DNA from: an uncultured Bacteriovoracaceae bacterium
Lineage (GTDB): Bacteria > Bdellovibrionota > Bacteriovoracia > Bacteriovoracales > Bacteriovoracaceae
Direction of reading: 5' to 3'
DNA: 64,000 bases
Assembly (NCBI GenBank): GCA_950054155.1
Contig: CATLOT010000011.1
Span: 1-64,000, forward strand
The translations under genes and the position numbers were made by a program. Under the pieces are notes generated by a model. That model did no database searches, was not told the DNA's origin, and saw only the letters and a list, made by a program, of their open reading frames with translations. Positions 52,273 through 63,392 of the stretch are shown here, piece by piece. How positions within the stretch are numbered: position 1 is the first letter of the stretch; every line of letters starts with the position of its first letter.

Positions 52273-53610
52273 ATGATCAAGATTAAGAAAGGTCTCGATT
52301 TACCTATCTCTGGGGTTCCCGCCCAAAAAATCTTTAATGCGCCAGCTGTGACTGAAGTCGCGCTGACTGGACCAGATTACGTGGGAATGAAACCTACGAT
52401 GTTTGTAAAAGTCGGTGACAAAGTTAAAGTTGGTGACCCTATTTTTGAAGACAAGAAGACACCTGGTGTTCTTTTTACTTCTCCCGCTCATGGTACGGTA
52501 AAAGCTATCAATAGAGGGGAGAGAAGAGTTCTTCAAAATGTTGTGATCTCAGTTGAAGGTGAAGAGCAAAAAGCTTTTGACTCTTATCTTTCAAAAGAGG
52601 CAGGTGAGTACGAAGGCAAAGAGATTGAAGCTCTTATGGTTGAAGCCGGTCTTTGGCCTGCTTTTAGAACCCGTCCTTTTTCACGCTCTCCAGAACTGGG
52701 AAGCCAGCCTTCAAGTATCTTTGTGAGCCTCATGGACACCAATCCTCTTGCTGCTGATCAAGAAGTGATTCTTGCTGAGTATGAAGAAGCTTTTAAAATA
52801 GGTGTTGAAGCGCTTACAAAGCTTGCTCCAAAAGTATTTGTTACCAAGAGAAAAGGGGCGAAAACTCCAAGTGTTGCCGGTGAAAAAGTCATTGAAGAAG
52901 AATTCTCTGGACCTCACCCAGCAGGACTTGTGGGCACACATATCCACCACCTTGATCCAGTCTCTCTTAATAAGAAAGTTTGGCATATCGGTCTTCAAGA
53001 TGTGATCGCTCTTGGTCACCTCCTGAGTACTGGTAAAGTCTTTATTGAAAGAGTGGTTGCTTTGGCCGGGCCAAAGGCAACGAATCCAAGACTTTTGAGA
53101 ACTCGACTTGGTGCTTGCATGAAGCAAATTACGGCGGCTGAAGTGGCGACGGGTCCTGTTCGTATTATTTCAGGGTCAATCCTTAGTGGACGTAAAATGG
53201 ATGATACCTTTTGCTTCCTTGGTCGCTTCCATACTCAGGTTTCAGTGATCGAAGAAAATAGCGATCGTGAATTTCTTGGTTGGCAAGGTCCTGGATACGA
53301 TAAGTATTCAATCAAGAATTGCTATGCTGGAAAATTCAAAAATAAAGTCTTTGATTTTCACACCAACACTTATGGCTCACGCCGTGCCATCGTTCCCGTG
53401 GGAATGTTTGAAGCGGTTATGCCTCTTGATATTCTTCCCACTCAGCTTATTAAAGCTCTTAAGACAAAAGATGCAGACCTTGCTACTGCTCTTGGCTGTC
53501 TCGAGTTGGATGAAGAAGATCTGGCCCTTTGTACTTTTGCCTCTCCAGGAAAAGATGACTTTGGTCCAGCCCTTAGAGAAACGTTAACGACTATTGAGAA
53601 GGAAGGATAA
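52273..53610 (+). CDS. nqrA: Na+-translocating NADH:quinone reductase subunit A
   Basis: 445 aa, family length. The N-terminal [18 protein letters not shown] and the biotinyl-like [44 protein letters not shown] are diagnostic, as are [21 protein letters not shown] and [14 protein letters not shown]. It is the cytosolic, cofactor-poor subunit that contributes the quinone site. First gene of an eight-gene operon. Confidence 0.97.
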   Translation: MIKIKKGLDLPISGVPAQKIFNAPAVTEVALTGPDYVGMKPTMFVKVGDKVKVGDPIFEDKKTPGVLFTSPAHGTVKAINRGERRVLQNVVISVEGEEQKAFDSYLSKEAGEYEGKEIEALMVEAGLWPAFRTRPFSRSPELGSQPSSIFVSLMDTNPLAADQEVILAEYEEAFKIGVEALTKLAPKVFVTKRKGAKTPSVAGEKVIEEEFSGPHPAGLVGTHIHHLDPVSLNKKVWHIGLQDVIALGHLLSTGKVFIERVVALAGPKATNPRLLRTRLGACMKQITAAEVATGPVRIISGSILSGRKMDDTFCFLGRFHTQVSVIEENSDREFLGWQGPGYDKYSIKNCYAGKFKNKVFDFHTNTYGSRRAIVPVGMFEAVMPLDILPTQLIKALKTKDADLATALGCLELDEEDLALCTFASPGKDDFGPALRETLTTIEKEG

Positions 53611-54812
53611 TGAAGGCCTTAAGGAATTTCCTCGACTCCCAACATGATCTCTTCGCAGAGGGTGGAAAGTTAGAAAAGTTCTATCCCCTCTATGAAATGA
53701 TCGACACATTTGTTTACACTCCCGGTGAAACAGCCCATGGTTCAGTTCACGTAAGAGATGCTATTGACCTCAAAAGACTTATGGGGACAGTGGCCATTGC
53801 TCTTATTCCCTGTATTTTAATGGCGCTTTACAACACCGGTTACCAGGCCAATACCGTTCTTGCGGGAATGGGGCAAACTGTTGCTGAAGGTTGGCGTGGA
53901 TGGATTCTAAGCATGCTCGGTCTTGCGACAGATCCTACCAATATTATTTCAAACGTCATTCATGGTGCTCTCTACTTTGTTCCTGTTTTTCTTGTGACTC
54001 AGATCGCGGGTGGTCTTTGTGAAGTCGTTTTCGCGGTAGTGAGAAAGCACGAGATTAACGAGGGCTTTCTCGTAACAGGGATGCTCTACCCACTGACTCT
54101 TCCTCCTACGATTCCTCTATGGCAAGTTGCTATCGGTATTATCTTTGGTGTTGTCGTTGGTAAGGAAATCTTTGGCGGTACAGGGAAGAACTTTCTTAAC
54201 CCAGCTCTTACGGCCCGTGCCTTCCTCTTCTTTGCTTACCCAGCTCAGATTTCTGGCGATAAGGTATGGACGGCAGTTGATGGTCACTCAGGAGCAACGA
54301 TCCTTTCTCAAACCGTTCAAAGCGGTATCCAAGGTGTAGACTTTAGCTTCTTTGAAGCTTTCATCGGTCTGATCCCTGGTTCAATGGGTGAGACATCAAC
54401 TCTTGCTTGTCTTCTAGGGGCGGCTTACTTGATTATTACGGGAATTGGTTCTTGGAGAATCATTCTTTCAAGTTTTATCGGTCTTATTCTTACGACTGGA
54501 CTCTTCTTTATGATGGGAAGTGACACCAACCTTATGTTCTCAATGCCACCTCTATGGCATGTGGTTGTCGGTGGTTTCGCTTTTGGTGCTGTCTTTATGG
54601 CAACTGATCCTGTATCCGCTTCAATGACGGAAACAGGGAAGTGGTACTACGGCTTTCTCATTGGCTTTATGGTTGCGCTCATTCGTGTTGTGAACCCTGC
54701 TTATCCAGCGGGAACAATGCTTGCGATCCTCTTTGCCAATTGTTTTGCACCCCTAATTGATTACTTTGTGGTTAATGCCAATATTAAGAGGAGGGCCCTC
54801 AGAAATGTCTAA
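53610..54812 (+). CDS. nqrB: Na+-NQR subunit B
   Basis: 400 aa, starting in the TAATG that ends nqrA. Many transmembrane helices, with [28 protein letters not shown] typical of NqrB/RnfD. DGHSGAT (Thr230) is the site where FMN is attached by ApbE. It binds riboflavin and quinone and carries the Na+ path across the inner membrane. Confidence 0.97.
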   Translation: MKALRNFLDSQHDLFAEGGKLEKFYPLYEMIDTFVYTPGETAHGSVHVRDAIDLKRLMGTVAIALIPCILMALYNTGYQANTVLAGMGQTVAEGWRGWILSMLGLATDPTNIISNVIHGALYFVPVFLVTQIAGGLCEVVFAVVRKHEINEGFLVTGMLYPLTLPPTIPLWQVAIGIIFGVVVGKEIFGGTGKNFLNPALTARAFLFFAYPAQISGDKVWTAVDGHSGATILSQTVQSGIQGVDFSFFEAFIGLIPGSMGETSTLACLLGAAYLIITGIGSWRIILSSFIGLILTTGLFFMMGSDTNLMFSMPPLWHVVVGGFAFGAVFMATDPVSASMTETGKWYYGFLIGFMVALIRVVNPAYPAGTMLAILFANCFAPLIDYFVVNANIKRRALRNV

Positions 54813-55587
54813 CGATAGTACAGTAAAAACCCTCGTTGTTGCGACCGCCTTATGTGTTGCCTGTTCGGTTCTTGTTTCTACTGCTGCAGTAAAACTAAAA
54901 CCAATTCAGGTTAAGAATAAGCGTCTCGACGTTAAGAAAAACCTCCTTCTCGCTGCCGGTCTTATAGAGTCTTCTAAGGCTAACGAAAAAGAAGTGAATG
55001 AAGCCTATACTCAAGTTGAGACTAAGCTCATTGATCTTTCTACAGGTAAGGAAGTCACGGATATGGACCCCGCGACTTACGATCTTGAAAAAGCTGATAA
55101 AGACCCTGAACTGGCCACTGAAATTCCAGCGGATGAAGATATTGCTAAAATCAAGACTCGTGCAAAAGTAAGACCTGTTTACCTTGTTAAAAGTGGTGGT
55201 CAGGTTAGCCAGATCATTCTTCCTTTTCATGGGAAGGGACTTTGGTCAACAATGTACGGCTTCCTCTCTCTTGCTCCTGATACGCAGACAGTTAAAGGGA
55301 TTGGTTTTTACCAGCACGGTGAAACTCCCGGACTTGGGGGAGAAATTGATAACAAGAAGTGGCAAGCGAATTGGGAAGGGAAGAAAGTTCTCTCTGAAAA
55401 TTACAAGCCAACAATTGATGTTATTAAAGGAAGTGTCGACTCAAGTACACCTGGAGCTGAGAGTAAAATCGACGGTCTTAGTGGAGCGACGCTTACATCA
55501 AATGGAGTTGAAGCCAGTGTTAATTACTGGGTGAGTAACGAAGGTTACGGAAAATTCCTGGCGAACTTTCGTGCAGGAGGAGTGTAG
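54805..55587 (+). CDS. nqrC: Na+-NQR subunit C
   Basis: 260 aa from the ATG at 54805, overlapping nqrB by eight bases; the frame's earlier start is unneeded. One N-terminal membrane anchor ([19 protein letters not shown]) and a periplasmic domain with [24 protein letters not shown] and DGLSGAT (Thr229) for covalent FMN. Confidence 0.97.
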   Translation: MSNDSTVKTLVVATALCVACSVLVSTAAVKLKPIQVKNKRLDVKKNLLLAAGLIESSKANEKEVNEAYTQVETKLIDLSTGKEVTDMDPATYDLEKADKDPELATEIPADEDIAKIKTRAKVRPVYLVKSGGQVSQIILPFHGKGLWSTMYGFLSLAPDTQTVKGIGFYQHGETPGLGGEIDNKKWQANWEGKKVLSENYKPTIDVIKGSVDSSTPGAESKIDGLSGATLTSNGVEASVNYWVSNEGYGKFLANFRAGGV

Positions 55588-55589
55588 AT

Positions 55590-56207
55590 ATGAGTGTTAA
55601 GAAAACTCTTTTTGATCCCTTATTTAATAATAACCCCATTGCTCTGCAGATTCTTGGGATCTGTTCAGCCCTTGCGGTTACGACTAAGTTAGAAACAGCG
55701 CTGGTCATGTCTGTTGCGGTTATCCTTGTAACAGCATTCTCTTCCTTCTTTGTTTCTATCATTAGAAACCATATTCCTTCATCGATTCGTATTATCGCTC
55801 AGATGGTTGTCATTGCTTCGATGGTTATTCTGACAGATCAGGTCCTCAAGGCCTTTGTCTTTGATGTCTCAAAGTCAATGTCGGTCTATGTCGGTCTGAT
55901 CATTACCAACTGTATCGTGATGGGACGCGCTGAAGGTTACGCCATGAAGAATGGTCCTGTGATGTCTCTTCTTGATGGTATTGGAAATGGAATTGGTTAC
56001 TCTTTCATTCTCATCGTTGTTGCCTTCTTTAGAGAACTCTTTGGATCGGGCAAGCTTATGGGCTTCACTGTCTTTAAGACCATCGGTGATGGTGGTTGGT
56101 ACCAGCCCAATGGTATGGCCCTTCTTTCACCATCGGCCTTCTTCATTATTGGCTTCATTATTTGGGCCATTAGAACTGTTAAAACTGATCAAATTGAAGC
56201 TGAGTAA
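55590..56207 (+). CDS. nqrD: Na+-NQR subunit D
   Basis: 205 aa, six-helix membrane protein; [27 protein letters not shown] at the start and [21 protein letters not shown] are NqrD/RnfE signatures. With NqrE it holds the intramembrane iron-sulfur centre through Cys residues such as that in ITNCIVMGR. Two bases after nqrC. Confidence 0.96.
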   Translation: MSVKKTLFDPLFNNNPIALQILGICSALAVTTKLETALVMSVAVILVTAFSSFFVSIIRNHIPSSIRIIAQMVVIASMVILTDQVLKAFVFDVSKSMSVYVGLIITNCIVMGRAEGYAMKNGPVMSLLDGIGNGIGYSFILIVVAFFRELFGSGKLMGFTVFKTIGDGGWYQPNGMALLSPSAFFIIGFIIWAIRTVKTDQIEAE

Positions 56208-56218
56208 GGATACAAGCT

Positions 56219-56833
56219 ATGGAACACCATCTTAACTTATTTATTAAAGCTGTTTTTATTGAAAACTTAGCCCTAGGTTTCTTCCTTGGAATGTGTACCT
56301 TTCTTGCCGTTTCTAAGAAAGTAAATACAGCCCTTGGTCTTGGGGTCGCGGTTGTTGTGGTGCAGACGATTACTGTTCCTGTAAACAATCTTATCTATAA
56401 TAATCTTCTTAAAGAGGGAGCTCTTGCTTGGGCAAGTCCAAGTCTAGCTTCTGTCGATCTCTCTTTTCTTGGCCTTATCTCGTATATTGGAGTTATCGCG
56501 GCCATGGTTCAGATTCTTGAGATGACTCTCGATCGCTTCTTTCCTTCACTCTATAACGCGCTTGGGATTTTCCTTCCGCTTATTACTGTGAACTGTGCGA
56601 TTCTTGGAGGGACACTCTTCATGGTTGAGCGTGATTATAACTTTGCTGAGTCTGTTACTTACGGAGTTGGCTCTGGTGTTGGTTGGGCCCTTGCGATTGC
56701 TGCACTTGCAGGAATCCGTGAGAAGATGAAGTACTCTGATGTTCCTCCGGGACTGAGAGGTCTAGGGATTACCTTTATTACCGTTGGTCTGATGGCCATT
56801 GGTTTTCTTGGCTTCTCTGGTATCCAACTTTAA
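56219..56833 (+). CDS. nqrE: Na+-NQR subunit E
   Basis: 204 aa, six helices in inverted relation to NqrD. Shows [37 protein letters not shown] and [20 protein letters not shown], with the two Cys expected to bind the iron centre (GMCTF and VNCAI). Confidence 0.96.
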   Translation: MEHHLNLFIKAVFIENLALGFFLGMCTFLAVSKKVNTALGLGVAVVVVQTITVPVNNLIYNNLLKEGALAWASPSLASVDLSFLGLISYIGVIAAMVQILEMTLDRFFPSLYNALGIFLPLITVNCAILGGTLFMVERDYNFAESVTYGVGSGVGWALAIAALAGIREKMKYSDVPPGLRGLGITFITVGLMAIGFLGFSGIQL

Positions 56834-56874
56834 GAGTAAATTTAGAAGTTTAATTTAAGATATAGGATAAAATT

Positions 56875-58098
56875 ATGAGTCAAATTTTCTTAGGGGTGCT
56901 TATGTTTACCGTGGTCATTTTGGCCTTGGTACTCATCATTCTTTTGGCGAAATCATACCTCGTTGCATCTGGTCCCGTTAAGCTTGATATTAACGGTGAA
57001 AAAGAAGTTGAAGTGTCTGCCGGTGGTAAGCTCCTCAATATTCTTGCCGACCAAAAGCTATTTGTAAGCTCCGCCTGTGGTGGTGGTGGTACATGTGGCC
57101 AGTGTAAAGTTAAGGTTCTTGAAGGTGGGGGAGAGATCCTTCAAACAGAAATGTCTCACATCTCAAAAGGGGAAGCCCGTGAAGGTGTTCGTCTTTCTTG
57201 TCAGGTTGCTGTTAAGCAGGACATGAAAGTTGAAGTTCCTGAAGAGGTCTTCGGTGTTAAGAAGTGGGAATGTACTGTTAAGTCTAACGAGAACGTTGCG
57301 ACTTTCATTAAGGAATTTGTTCTTGAACTTCCTCCTGGTGAAGAAGTTCCTTTCCGTGCCGGTGGTTTCATTCAGATTGAAAGACCAGGCGGACTTAATA
57401 TCGATTATAAAGATTTCTCTGTTGAAGAAGAATATAGAGAAGACTGGGATAAGTTCAATCTGTGGCAATATAAGTCTTATGTAGCAGAGCCCACGATTAG
57501 AGCTTACTCAATGGCGAACTACCCAGAAGAGAAGGGAATCATTATGCTTAATGTGCGTATTGCTTCTCCTCCTCCACGTCTGCCTAATGTCCCTCCAGGG
57601 AAAATGTCTTCTTATATCTTTAGCCTTAAACCAGGTGATAAGACGACGATCTCTGGTCCTTTTGGAGAGTTCTTTGCTCGCGATACAGAAAAGGAAATGG
57701 TCTTTGTTGGCGGTGGTGCAGGTATGGCGCCAATGCGCTCACACATTTTTGATCAATTCCGTCGTATCAAGACTGATCGTAAGGTTACTTTCTGGTACGG
57801 AGCTCGTTCAAAGCGTGAGATGTTCTATGTAGAAGACTTCGATATGATTCAAAGAGAGAATGAGAACTTCAAGTGGCACGTAGCCCTTTCAGATGCCCTT
57901 CCTGAAGATAATTGGGAAGGTTACACTGGCTTTATCCACCAGGTTCTTCATGATGAGTATCTTAAGGATCATCCAAACCCTGAGGATTGTGAGTACTATC
58001 TCTGTGGTCCACCAATTATGAATAAGTGTGTGATTGATATGCTTATTTCTCTTGGTGTAGAAAGAGAAGATATCATGCTCGATGACTTTGGTGGATAA
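56875..58098 (+). CDS. nqrF: Na+-NQR subunit F (NADH dehydrogenase flavoprotein)
   Basis: 407 aa. N-terminal membrane helix, then a 2Fe-2S ferredoxin domain ([21 protein letters not shown] and RLSCQVAV), an FAD domain ([13 protein letters not shown]) and an NADH-binding domain ([34 protein letters not shown]). It takes electrons from NADH into the pump. A 41-base gap precedes it. Confidence 0.97.
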   Translation: MSQIFLGVLMFTVVILALVLIILLAKSYLVASGPVKLDINGEKEVEVSAGGKLLNILADQKLFVSSACGGGGTCGQCKVKVLEGGGEILQTEMSHISKGEAREGVRLSCQVAVKQDMKVEVPEEVFGVKKWECTVKSNENVATFIKEFVLELPPGEEVPFRAGGFIQIERPGGLNIDYKDFSVEEEYREDWDKFNLWQYKSYVAEPTIRAYSMANYPEEKGIIMLNVRIASPPPRLPNVPPGKMSSYIFSLKPGDKTTISGPFGEFFARDTEKEMVFVGGGAGMAPMRSHIFDQFRRIKTDRKVTFWYGARSKREMFYVEDFDMIQRENENFKWHVALSDALPEDNWEGYTGFIHQVLHDEYLKDHPNPEDCEYYLCGPPIMNKCVIDMLISLGVEREDIMLDDFGG

Positions 58099-58101
58099 GA
58101 A

Positions 58102-59193
58102 GTGAATCATAAGTATATAAAATTAAGTTTTTCAAATGCCCTAGCAATGCTGGGGCTTTTGTTTTTTTCAGGTTGCCTTTCTAAGGAAGGGGAGCTCATT
58201 CATATTAGTGGTCGCACCATGGGGACTCACTACAATGTGAAGTTCTACTCCAGCAAGGATCTCGATTCAAAAGAGTTGGCCCAAGAGGAGATCGACACCA
58301 TTCTTAAGAAAGTGAATAAGGAAATGTCCACTTACCTTAAGGAAAGTGAGATCAGCTACTTTAATAACTCTGACCGTATTGGTTGGATCAGTATTAGTAA
58401 GAGTTTCTTTAAGGTGACTGAGTATGCCCTCAATCTTGCGAAGAATACTGAGGGACGCTTTGATCCCACGATTGGACCACTTGTTAATCTTTGGGGATTT
58501 GGCCCTGGGGGTGAGCGCAAGGTTCCAAAGGAAGAGGAGATTAAGGCGGCTCAAATGAGAGTTGGTTTTGATAAAATTCTTCTTAATAAAGAAAAGAGTG
58601 AAATCAAAAAGAAAGTGCCTGGGATCTATCTTGACCTCTCCAGTCTCGCCAAGGGTTTTGGTGTTGATCAGGTCAGTGACTTTCTTGAGTCTAAGAAGAT
58701 TCAAAGCTATATGGTGGAGATTGGCGGAGAAGTGCGCACCCTCGGAAAGAAAGTTAAGGGCGGGGCTTGGCGTATCGCTATTGAGGCTCCTCACCCCGAG
58801 AACTCTGGAGAGCAATACCAAAAGATTCTTGATCTTAATAAAATGAGTTTGGCCACGAGTGGAAACTATCGTAATTTCTTTATGGAAAATGGGCAGAAGT
58901 TCTCCCATACCCTTGATTCTAAGACGGGCAGACCTGTTGCCCACACTCTTGCGAGCGTTTCTGTCGCCCATCCTGAGAGCTGTATGAAGGCTGATGCACT
59001 CGCTACGGCCTTGATGGCCATGGGAGTAGAAAAAGGCCTAGACTTCGCTCAAAAAGAGGGGATTGCAGCCTATTTTGTTTTCAGGGATGATGGCCAAGAG
59101 GGTCAGCCCTTTGTTACTAAAGAAACAACAGAATTTTCACGCCTCTTTGGCCCTAAAAAGGTCGATAAGGTTTCAAAGGTTCAGTCGTTATGA
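58102..59193 (+). CDS. apbE: FAD:protein FMN transferase, lipoprotein
   Basis: 363 aa from a GTG four bases after nqrF. Lipoprotein signal with [10 protein letters not shown]. ApbE motifs: [62 protein letters not shown], and the metal/flavin site [14 protein letters not shown]. It transfers FMN to Thr in the D-x-x-S-G-A-T motifs of NqrB and NqrC, both visible in this operon. Confidence 0.95.
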   Translation: MNHKYIKLSFSNALAMLGLLFFSGCLSKEGELIHISGRTMGTHYNVKFYSSKDLDSKELAQEEIDTILKKVNKEMSTYLKESEISYFNNSDRIGWISISKSFFKVTEYALNLAKNTEGRFDPTIGPLVNLWGFGPGGERKVPKEEEIKAAQMRVGFDKILLNKEKSEIKKKVPGIYLDLSSLAKGFGVDQVSDFLESKKIQSYMVEIGGEVRTLGKKVKGGAWRIAIEAPHPENSGEQYQKILDLNKMSLATSGNYRNFFMENGQKFSHTLDSKTGRPVAHTLASVSVAHPESCMKADALATALMAMGVEKGLDFAQKEGIAAYFVFRDDGQEGQPFVTKETTEFSRLFGPKKVDKVSKVQSL

Positions 59194-59441
59194 AGCTCTT
59201 TCTTCTCTCCTTAACAGTCGTTGGTCTCGCTATTCTTGGAATGGCCGTCGGAGTCATTATCAGTAATAAGAAGCTTAAAGGCTCCTGTGGTGGCCTTGGC
59301 GCTATTATGGGTGAAGATTGCATGTTCTGCGATAAGAAAGAAGAGTGTGAAGAAGAGAAAAAAAGAGAGGCCATTTTAAAGGCCCCTCTTGATATTGATT
59401 CTGATTCAGGTCTTGTTCAGCTTAAGAATCTCGTCGATTAA
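59190..59441 (+). CDS. nqrM: NqrM, Na+-NQR maturation factor
   Basis: 83 aa. One N-terminal transmembrane helix followed by [21 protein letters not shown], whose cysteines are characteristic of the DUF539/NqrM family thought to deliver iron to the NqrD/NqrE centre. It overlaps apbE by four bases, and its TAA stop directly abuts the stop of the convergent cyclase gene. Confidence 0.93.
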   Translation: MKLFLLSLTVVGLAILGMAVGVIISNKKLKGSCGGLGAIMGEDCMFCDKKEECEEEKKREAILKAPLDIDSDSGLVQLKNLVD

Positions 59442-61670
59442 TTACTTTGATGTCAGAGTCCAGACACCATCCCAATTTGGCGGTGGCGGTACCTTTATAT
59501 ACTCTTCACAGCGCTCAATATAAATTTCACTTGGATTAGTCTTTACTCCCTTAAGCTCAGGGAAACGCTGGTATTCTAATTCCAGTGTCTCTTTAAAAGT
59601 ACCAAGGGCTTCTTCAAAGCGTTGGGCCTTATAAAGTGAGAGGCCAAGGGTGAATTTTTCAGCGAGTTCCTTAAGAAAATCTGGTGCAGAGTCTTTTAAC
59701 CCTAGAAGATCATAACTGGTAACGGGCACTGATTTTCCCATCACCCGAATGGTATCAAGTTCTCGCCATAGAAAATCGTCTCCAGCGAGTTCTACAGTTT
59801 CTTTAGCGACTTGAGTGAAGATGCCATATTGCTTGGCTGACTCTTCGAGGCGGGCTGCGAGGTTCACGCTATCTCCCATCATTGTATAGTTCATTCGCGA
59901 GGCGGAGCCCATATTTCCGGTCACGATTTCACCGGAATTGATCCCAATTCTCATGCGCATTTCATGAACAATTTGCGGCCACTTGTCTCCTTCGCCTTGC
60001 CACTTGATGCGAAGCTGAGCGAGTTTCATCTGCATTTGATGGGCGACGAGGCAGGCGCGGTGAGCGTGATCTTCAAGAGGCATGGGAGCGCCAAAGAAAG
60101 CGATGATGGCGTCACCCTCATACTTATCAAGGGTGCCTTTTTCTTCAAGAAGAATGTCCGTCATAGCGGTAAGGTATTCATTGAGAAGCTCTACAAGTTG
60201 AGTAGCAGTTAGCTTTTCTGAAAAGGTTGAGAAGCCTTGGATATCTGTGAAGTAGGCCGTTCGTACCCCAGAGTCTCCACCAAGCTTTGGAGGCTCACCA
60301 CTTTTATACATTTCATCAATAAGTTCTGGAGAGATATAGTTTCCAAAAGCACTCTTTAAAAAAGCCTTGTCTTTATTGGCGAGATAAAAGTGGAGAAAGG
60401 TATTCCACATGTAAATACCAATGATGGAAAAGAGAATGAAGAAGAGCTTAATCTCATAGCCCTCTGGAGTGAAGTGATTGATGTCGGCATAGAAGGCTCC
60501 ACTTGAGATTAAGATAGCCCCGAGAACATCGAAGAGGGGATTTCCGAGGAATTGAATAATGATCATCAGAAGCGAGCCGCCGATCAAGAGATACCAAGAC
60601 CACTTCACGGATTCGGCCATGGGCTTAAAGAAATTTCCTTCAAGCAGCATATGAAGCATATTCATGTGAAAGAAAACCCCTGGCATAAGAGGGTCCACCG
60701 GGGTGTGGCGCAGGTCGTGAGCACCATAGGCCGTTGATCCAATGAAGACGACATTACCATTGAAGGCCTGTTTGAGGATGGGATCATCATCGGCTGCATT
60801 GAGAACATCCCAAAAACTATAAGTGGGAAAATGGCCTTCACCACCTAGCCAGCGCACTTTTGTTTCACCGAGATTATTAAGATGAAGGTCGCCACTTTTA
60901 AGCTTTAAGACGTATTCGCCGTAGTTGAGCATTTCAAGGGTGATGCTGTCGCCTGTATAGGCCTCATAGGTCGCGAGTGAAAAGCCTGGAAGATAGAGGG
61001 TTTCAACATTTCCAACCAAAGGGTAGTGGCGAAGAAGACCATCTTTATCGGCTTCAACTTGAATGTGGGCGAGAGCAACATCTTTTTCTGATATCTGAGG
61101 AATGGGGAAGACTCTTCTCTCAACGTACATCTGACGGGTGTTTAAGCCTTCACTTTGCTTGGTGTCCATGACAAAGTTGTAGAGGACATCAGGCATTTGC
61201 TCAAAGATCTCCTCTGGATAGCTTGAAAGAGAGTAGGGAATGACAACTCGATTGCCATCGACACTTTGAAAGTTCGCCATCGCCTCTGTGAATTCACTAT
61301 CTACATTAGAGCCTGGACACACAAGGGCCTGTTCTGAAAAGAAGACGTCATAGGCGATGACCTTTGCGCCAAAATTCTTAAGCTTATTCATCAGACGAGT
61401 GTAGTTTTCACGGGGAAAAGGCCACTTTCCAATTGCTTTAATCGATTCATCATCGATGGCAACAAGGGTAACACGCTTATCAATTTTAGATTTATCACGA
61501 ATGAGATTCTCTCGATAATCATAGAAGCGCGACTCAAAGAGAGAGGTAAAAGCAAAATTACTCTTTGTTTGATGGCTTTCTTCTCTAAATCCTACGGATA
61601 TCAGAATACAAAGAGAGGAGAAACCTAGGATTAAAAAGACTCCTAGGTATTTAATAATTTTTGACCACAT
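59442..61670 (-). CDS. CHASE2-domain class III adenylate cyclase (cassette 2)
   Basis: 742 aa. N-terminal membrane helix, an extracytoplasmic CHASE2 sensor (~30-350; VTLVAIDDESIKAIGKWPFPRENYTRLMNKL, GAKVIAYDVFFSEQ, NVVFIGSTAYGAHDLRHTPVDPLMPGVFFHMNML), three helices (~355-430), then a cyclase domain. Metal Asp in YFTDIQGF and YEGDAIIAFFG; Lys in LDKYEGD and Asp in MMGDSVNLAARLE indicate ATP rather than GTP; Asn and Arg of NLAARLE complete the site. A ~70-residue tail resembles one TPR. It follows the TPR/barrel gene by 13 bases, which suggests that envelope cues control cAMP production. Confidence 0.93.
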   Translation of the reverse strand: MWSKIIKYLGVFLILGFSSLCILISVGFREESHQTKSNFAFTSLFESRFYDYRENLIRDKSKIDKRVTLVAIDDESIKAIGKWPFPRENYTRLMNKLKNFGAKVIAYDVFFSEQALVCPGSNVDSEFTEAMANFQSVDGNRVVIPYSLSSYPEEIFEQMPDVLYNFVMDTKQSEGLNTRQMYVERRVFPIPQISEKDVALAHIQVEADKDGLLRHYPLVGNVETLYLPGFSLATYEAYTGDSITLEMLNYGEYVLKLKSGDLHLNNLGETKVRWLGGEGHFPTYSFWDVLNAADDDPILKQAFNGNVVFIGSTAYGAHDLRHTPVDPLMPGVFFHMNMLHMLLEGNFFKPMAESVKWSWYLLIGGSLLMIIIQFLGNPLFDVLGAILISSGAFYADINHFTPEGYEIKLFFILFSIIGIYMWNTFLHFYLANKDKAFLKSAFGNYISPELIDEMYKSGEPPKLGGDSGVRTAYFTDIQGFSTFSEKLTATQLVELLNEYLTAMTDILLEEKGTLDKYEGDAIIAFFGAPMPLEDHAHRACLVAHQMQMKLAQLRIKWQGEGDKWPQIVHEMRMRIGINSGEIVTGNMGSASRMNYTMMGDSVNLAARLEESAKQYGIFTQVAKETVELAGDDFLWRELDTIRVMGKSVPVTSYDLLGLKDSAPDFLKELAEKFTLGLSLYKAQRFEEALGTFKETLELEYQRFPELKGVKTNPSEIYIERCEEYIKVPPPPNWDGVWTLTSK

Positions 61671-61683
61671 AAGGGACCCTTAA

Positions 61684-63300
61684 TTAGTAACTGGCACTTA
61701 TTTCAAAGCGCACAACATTCTTCTTATAATCAAAACTATTCTTATCTTTTGAAATATTCTTCGTGTAATCAAAGCCTAGTGTTGCTGAGATTCGTTTTCC
61801 AAAAGCCTTCTTAATTTCAATCGAAGGAGCAATCGTTTTCTCTGTACCACGTGTTGCGCTTTGCTCTTTAGTGTCAAGGGCGCTAAGGCTCATTGTCGCG
61901 GTGAGAGTATAGGTCGGCCAGATCTCAGGCCAGAGATAGTCGGTACGAAAGATAAAGTTATTCGTGCTCGTATTAGAATTATTATAGGTATCAATAAAGT
62001 CAGCTCTTAAGAGAAAGATGAAGAGGTGACCCCATGACGTACTCTTAATTTGATCCACAGAGATTGTCTTTGTCTTATTAAAGAGAGTCTCTGTGTAAGC
62101 ACGATAGTCTTTATAGGCGAATTTAACTGTCGTCGGGCCAAAGTTAAAGAAGCGAAAACGCTCGCCAACTGTAAAGGTCCAGGCGCGAGAGAAGAAGTTC
62201 TTCTCTTTAATCCCTTGCGCGTCTCTTCCAATATAAACATATTCAAGGTCATAGAGGAGGTTGGCCTGTTTTCCAAAAGCACTGTGCTCATAGGTATTTC
62301 GAGAACCCATTGTCATATTATAGGTGTCATTTTTAAAGACAGTGCTGTCTTCTCTTTCTGTGTGGTAAACATTACGAAAGCGAAAGAAGGGGGTGAAGGT
62401 AAAGCGTTTCTTATGAGCGAAGAGGTATTGAAAGTTAAAGTTTGTCTCATGGATAAAGGTATCTTTTTGAAGAGAAGCTGCAGTGGGGACATCGGTTGCT
62501 AAGGTGATATTGCTGTCTCTTGAGATTTGATGGCGAAAGCGCGCGCTAAAGCGCTGTTCTTGGAGAACACGACCATTTTCCATGATATTGGGATCAAGTC
62601 CATACTGGCGCTGAATTTCCTTTCTTCTCTTTTCAATGTCCTTTGCAAGTTTTCCGTCGGGAAGGGTACTAAAGGCCTGGTTAAGGGCAGGAAGAACATA
62701 CTTATCAACGAGCCTAGCAGAGTCATCTCTATTTTCAGCGAGGGCGAGAAAGGACTCTGAAAGTTGAAAACGCGCAATTTGTTGCATCTTCTTATCATTC
62801 TTGCTCATTTTGATAAGCTTTGAGTAAAAGTCTCGTGCCTTCTTATGCTCCTCTAAGAGCTGAGAGATATGGGCCATATAATAGAGTGAACTTTCTTTTT
62901 TAAAGCCTTTTTCAAAACTTTGAGAAAAAGCGTCTCTCGATTTTAGAAGTTCATTATTGGCATAGAGTGCTTGTCCATACTCATAATGAAGATCATCAGC
63001 TTTGTGTTTTTTTTGCAGGGACTTCTTAAAAGATTCGGCGGCCTGATCATATTGTTGAAGGCGGTTTTGAATAAGTCCTTCTAGATAGTAGCGAGTGGCG
63101 AGGACCTTTCGGGGGGACTTTATTTTCTTAAGGGAGTCGAGTGCATCGCTGTACTTTGCTAACTTAAATTCTTTGAAGGCTTTGATGAGGTGAACATTCT
63201 TATACTTAGCGTGAAGGGGAGTAGAGAAGAGGGAAATACAAATAAAAATCTTTAAGAACTTCAAGATTCCAATCCTTTTTGATGCTCGATCCATGAACAA
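61684..63300 (-). CDS. Exported TPR protein with C-terminal beta-barrel-like domain (cassette 2)
   Basis: 538 aa; signal peptide ending near STPLHA (start at 63300 or at the next Met, 63294). TPR-like helices at ~35-220 (ATRYYLEGLIQNRLQQYDQAAESFKKSLQKK, YEYGQALYANNELLKSRDAF), then strand-rich sequence to the end (NVVRFEISASY, a C-terminal aromatic). Paralogous to 22798-24390 over its whole length. Lies between the FecR gene and the cyclase gene and probably links them, for example as an outer-membrane sensor or export channel; this role is inferred. Confidence 0.8.
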   Translation of the reverse strand: MFMDRASKRIGILKFLKIFICISLFSTPLHAKYKNVHLIKAFKEFKLAKYSDALDSLKKIKSPRKVLATRYYLEGLIQNRLQQYDQAAESFKKSLQKKHKADDLHYEYGQALYANNELLKSRDAFSQSFEKGFKKESSLYYMAHISQLLEEHKKARDFYSKLIKMSKNDKKMQQIARFQLSESFLALAENRDDSARLVDKYVLPALNQAFSTLPDGKLAKDIEKRRKEIQRQYGLDPNIMENGRVLQEQRFSARFRHQISRDSNITLATDVPTAASLQKDTFIHETNFNFQYLFAHKKRFTFTPFFRFRNVYHTEREDSTVFKNDTYNMTMGSRNTYEHSAFGKQANLLYDLEYVYIGRDAQGIKEKNFFSRAWTFTVGERFRFFNFGPTTVKFAYKDYRAYTETLFNKTKTISVDQIKSTSWGHLFIFLLRADFIDTYNNSNTSTNNFIFRTDYLWPEIWPTYTLTATMSLSALDTKEQSATRGTEKTIAPSIEIKKAFGKRISATLGFDYTKNISKDKNSFDYKKNVVRFEISASY

Positions 63301-63392
63301 ATATTCTTTTGATCATTATAGCTAAAGGACTGATTTTATTCTAGAGTTGCTCTTTTTACCCTTTGCTTCAAAGCAGAGCAGTCGGTTATTGA

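Noticed and set aside
58267-58971. 234-codon minus-strand frame inside apbE
   Set aside because: It mirrors the coding frame of a well-recognised gene and has no family motif; a shadow frame.
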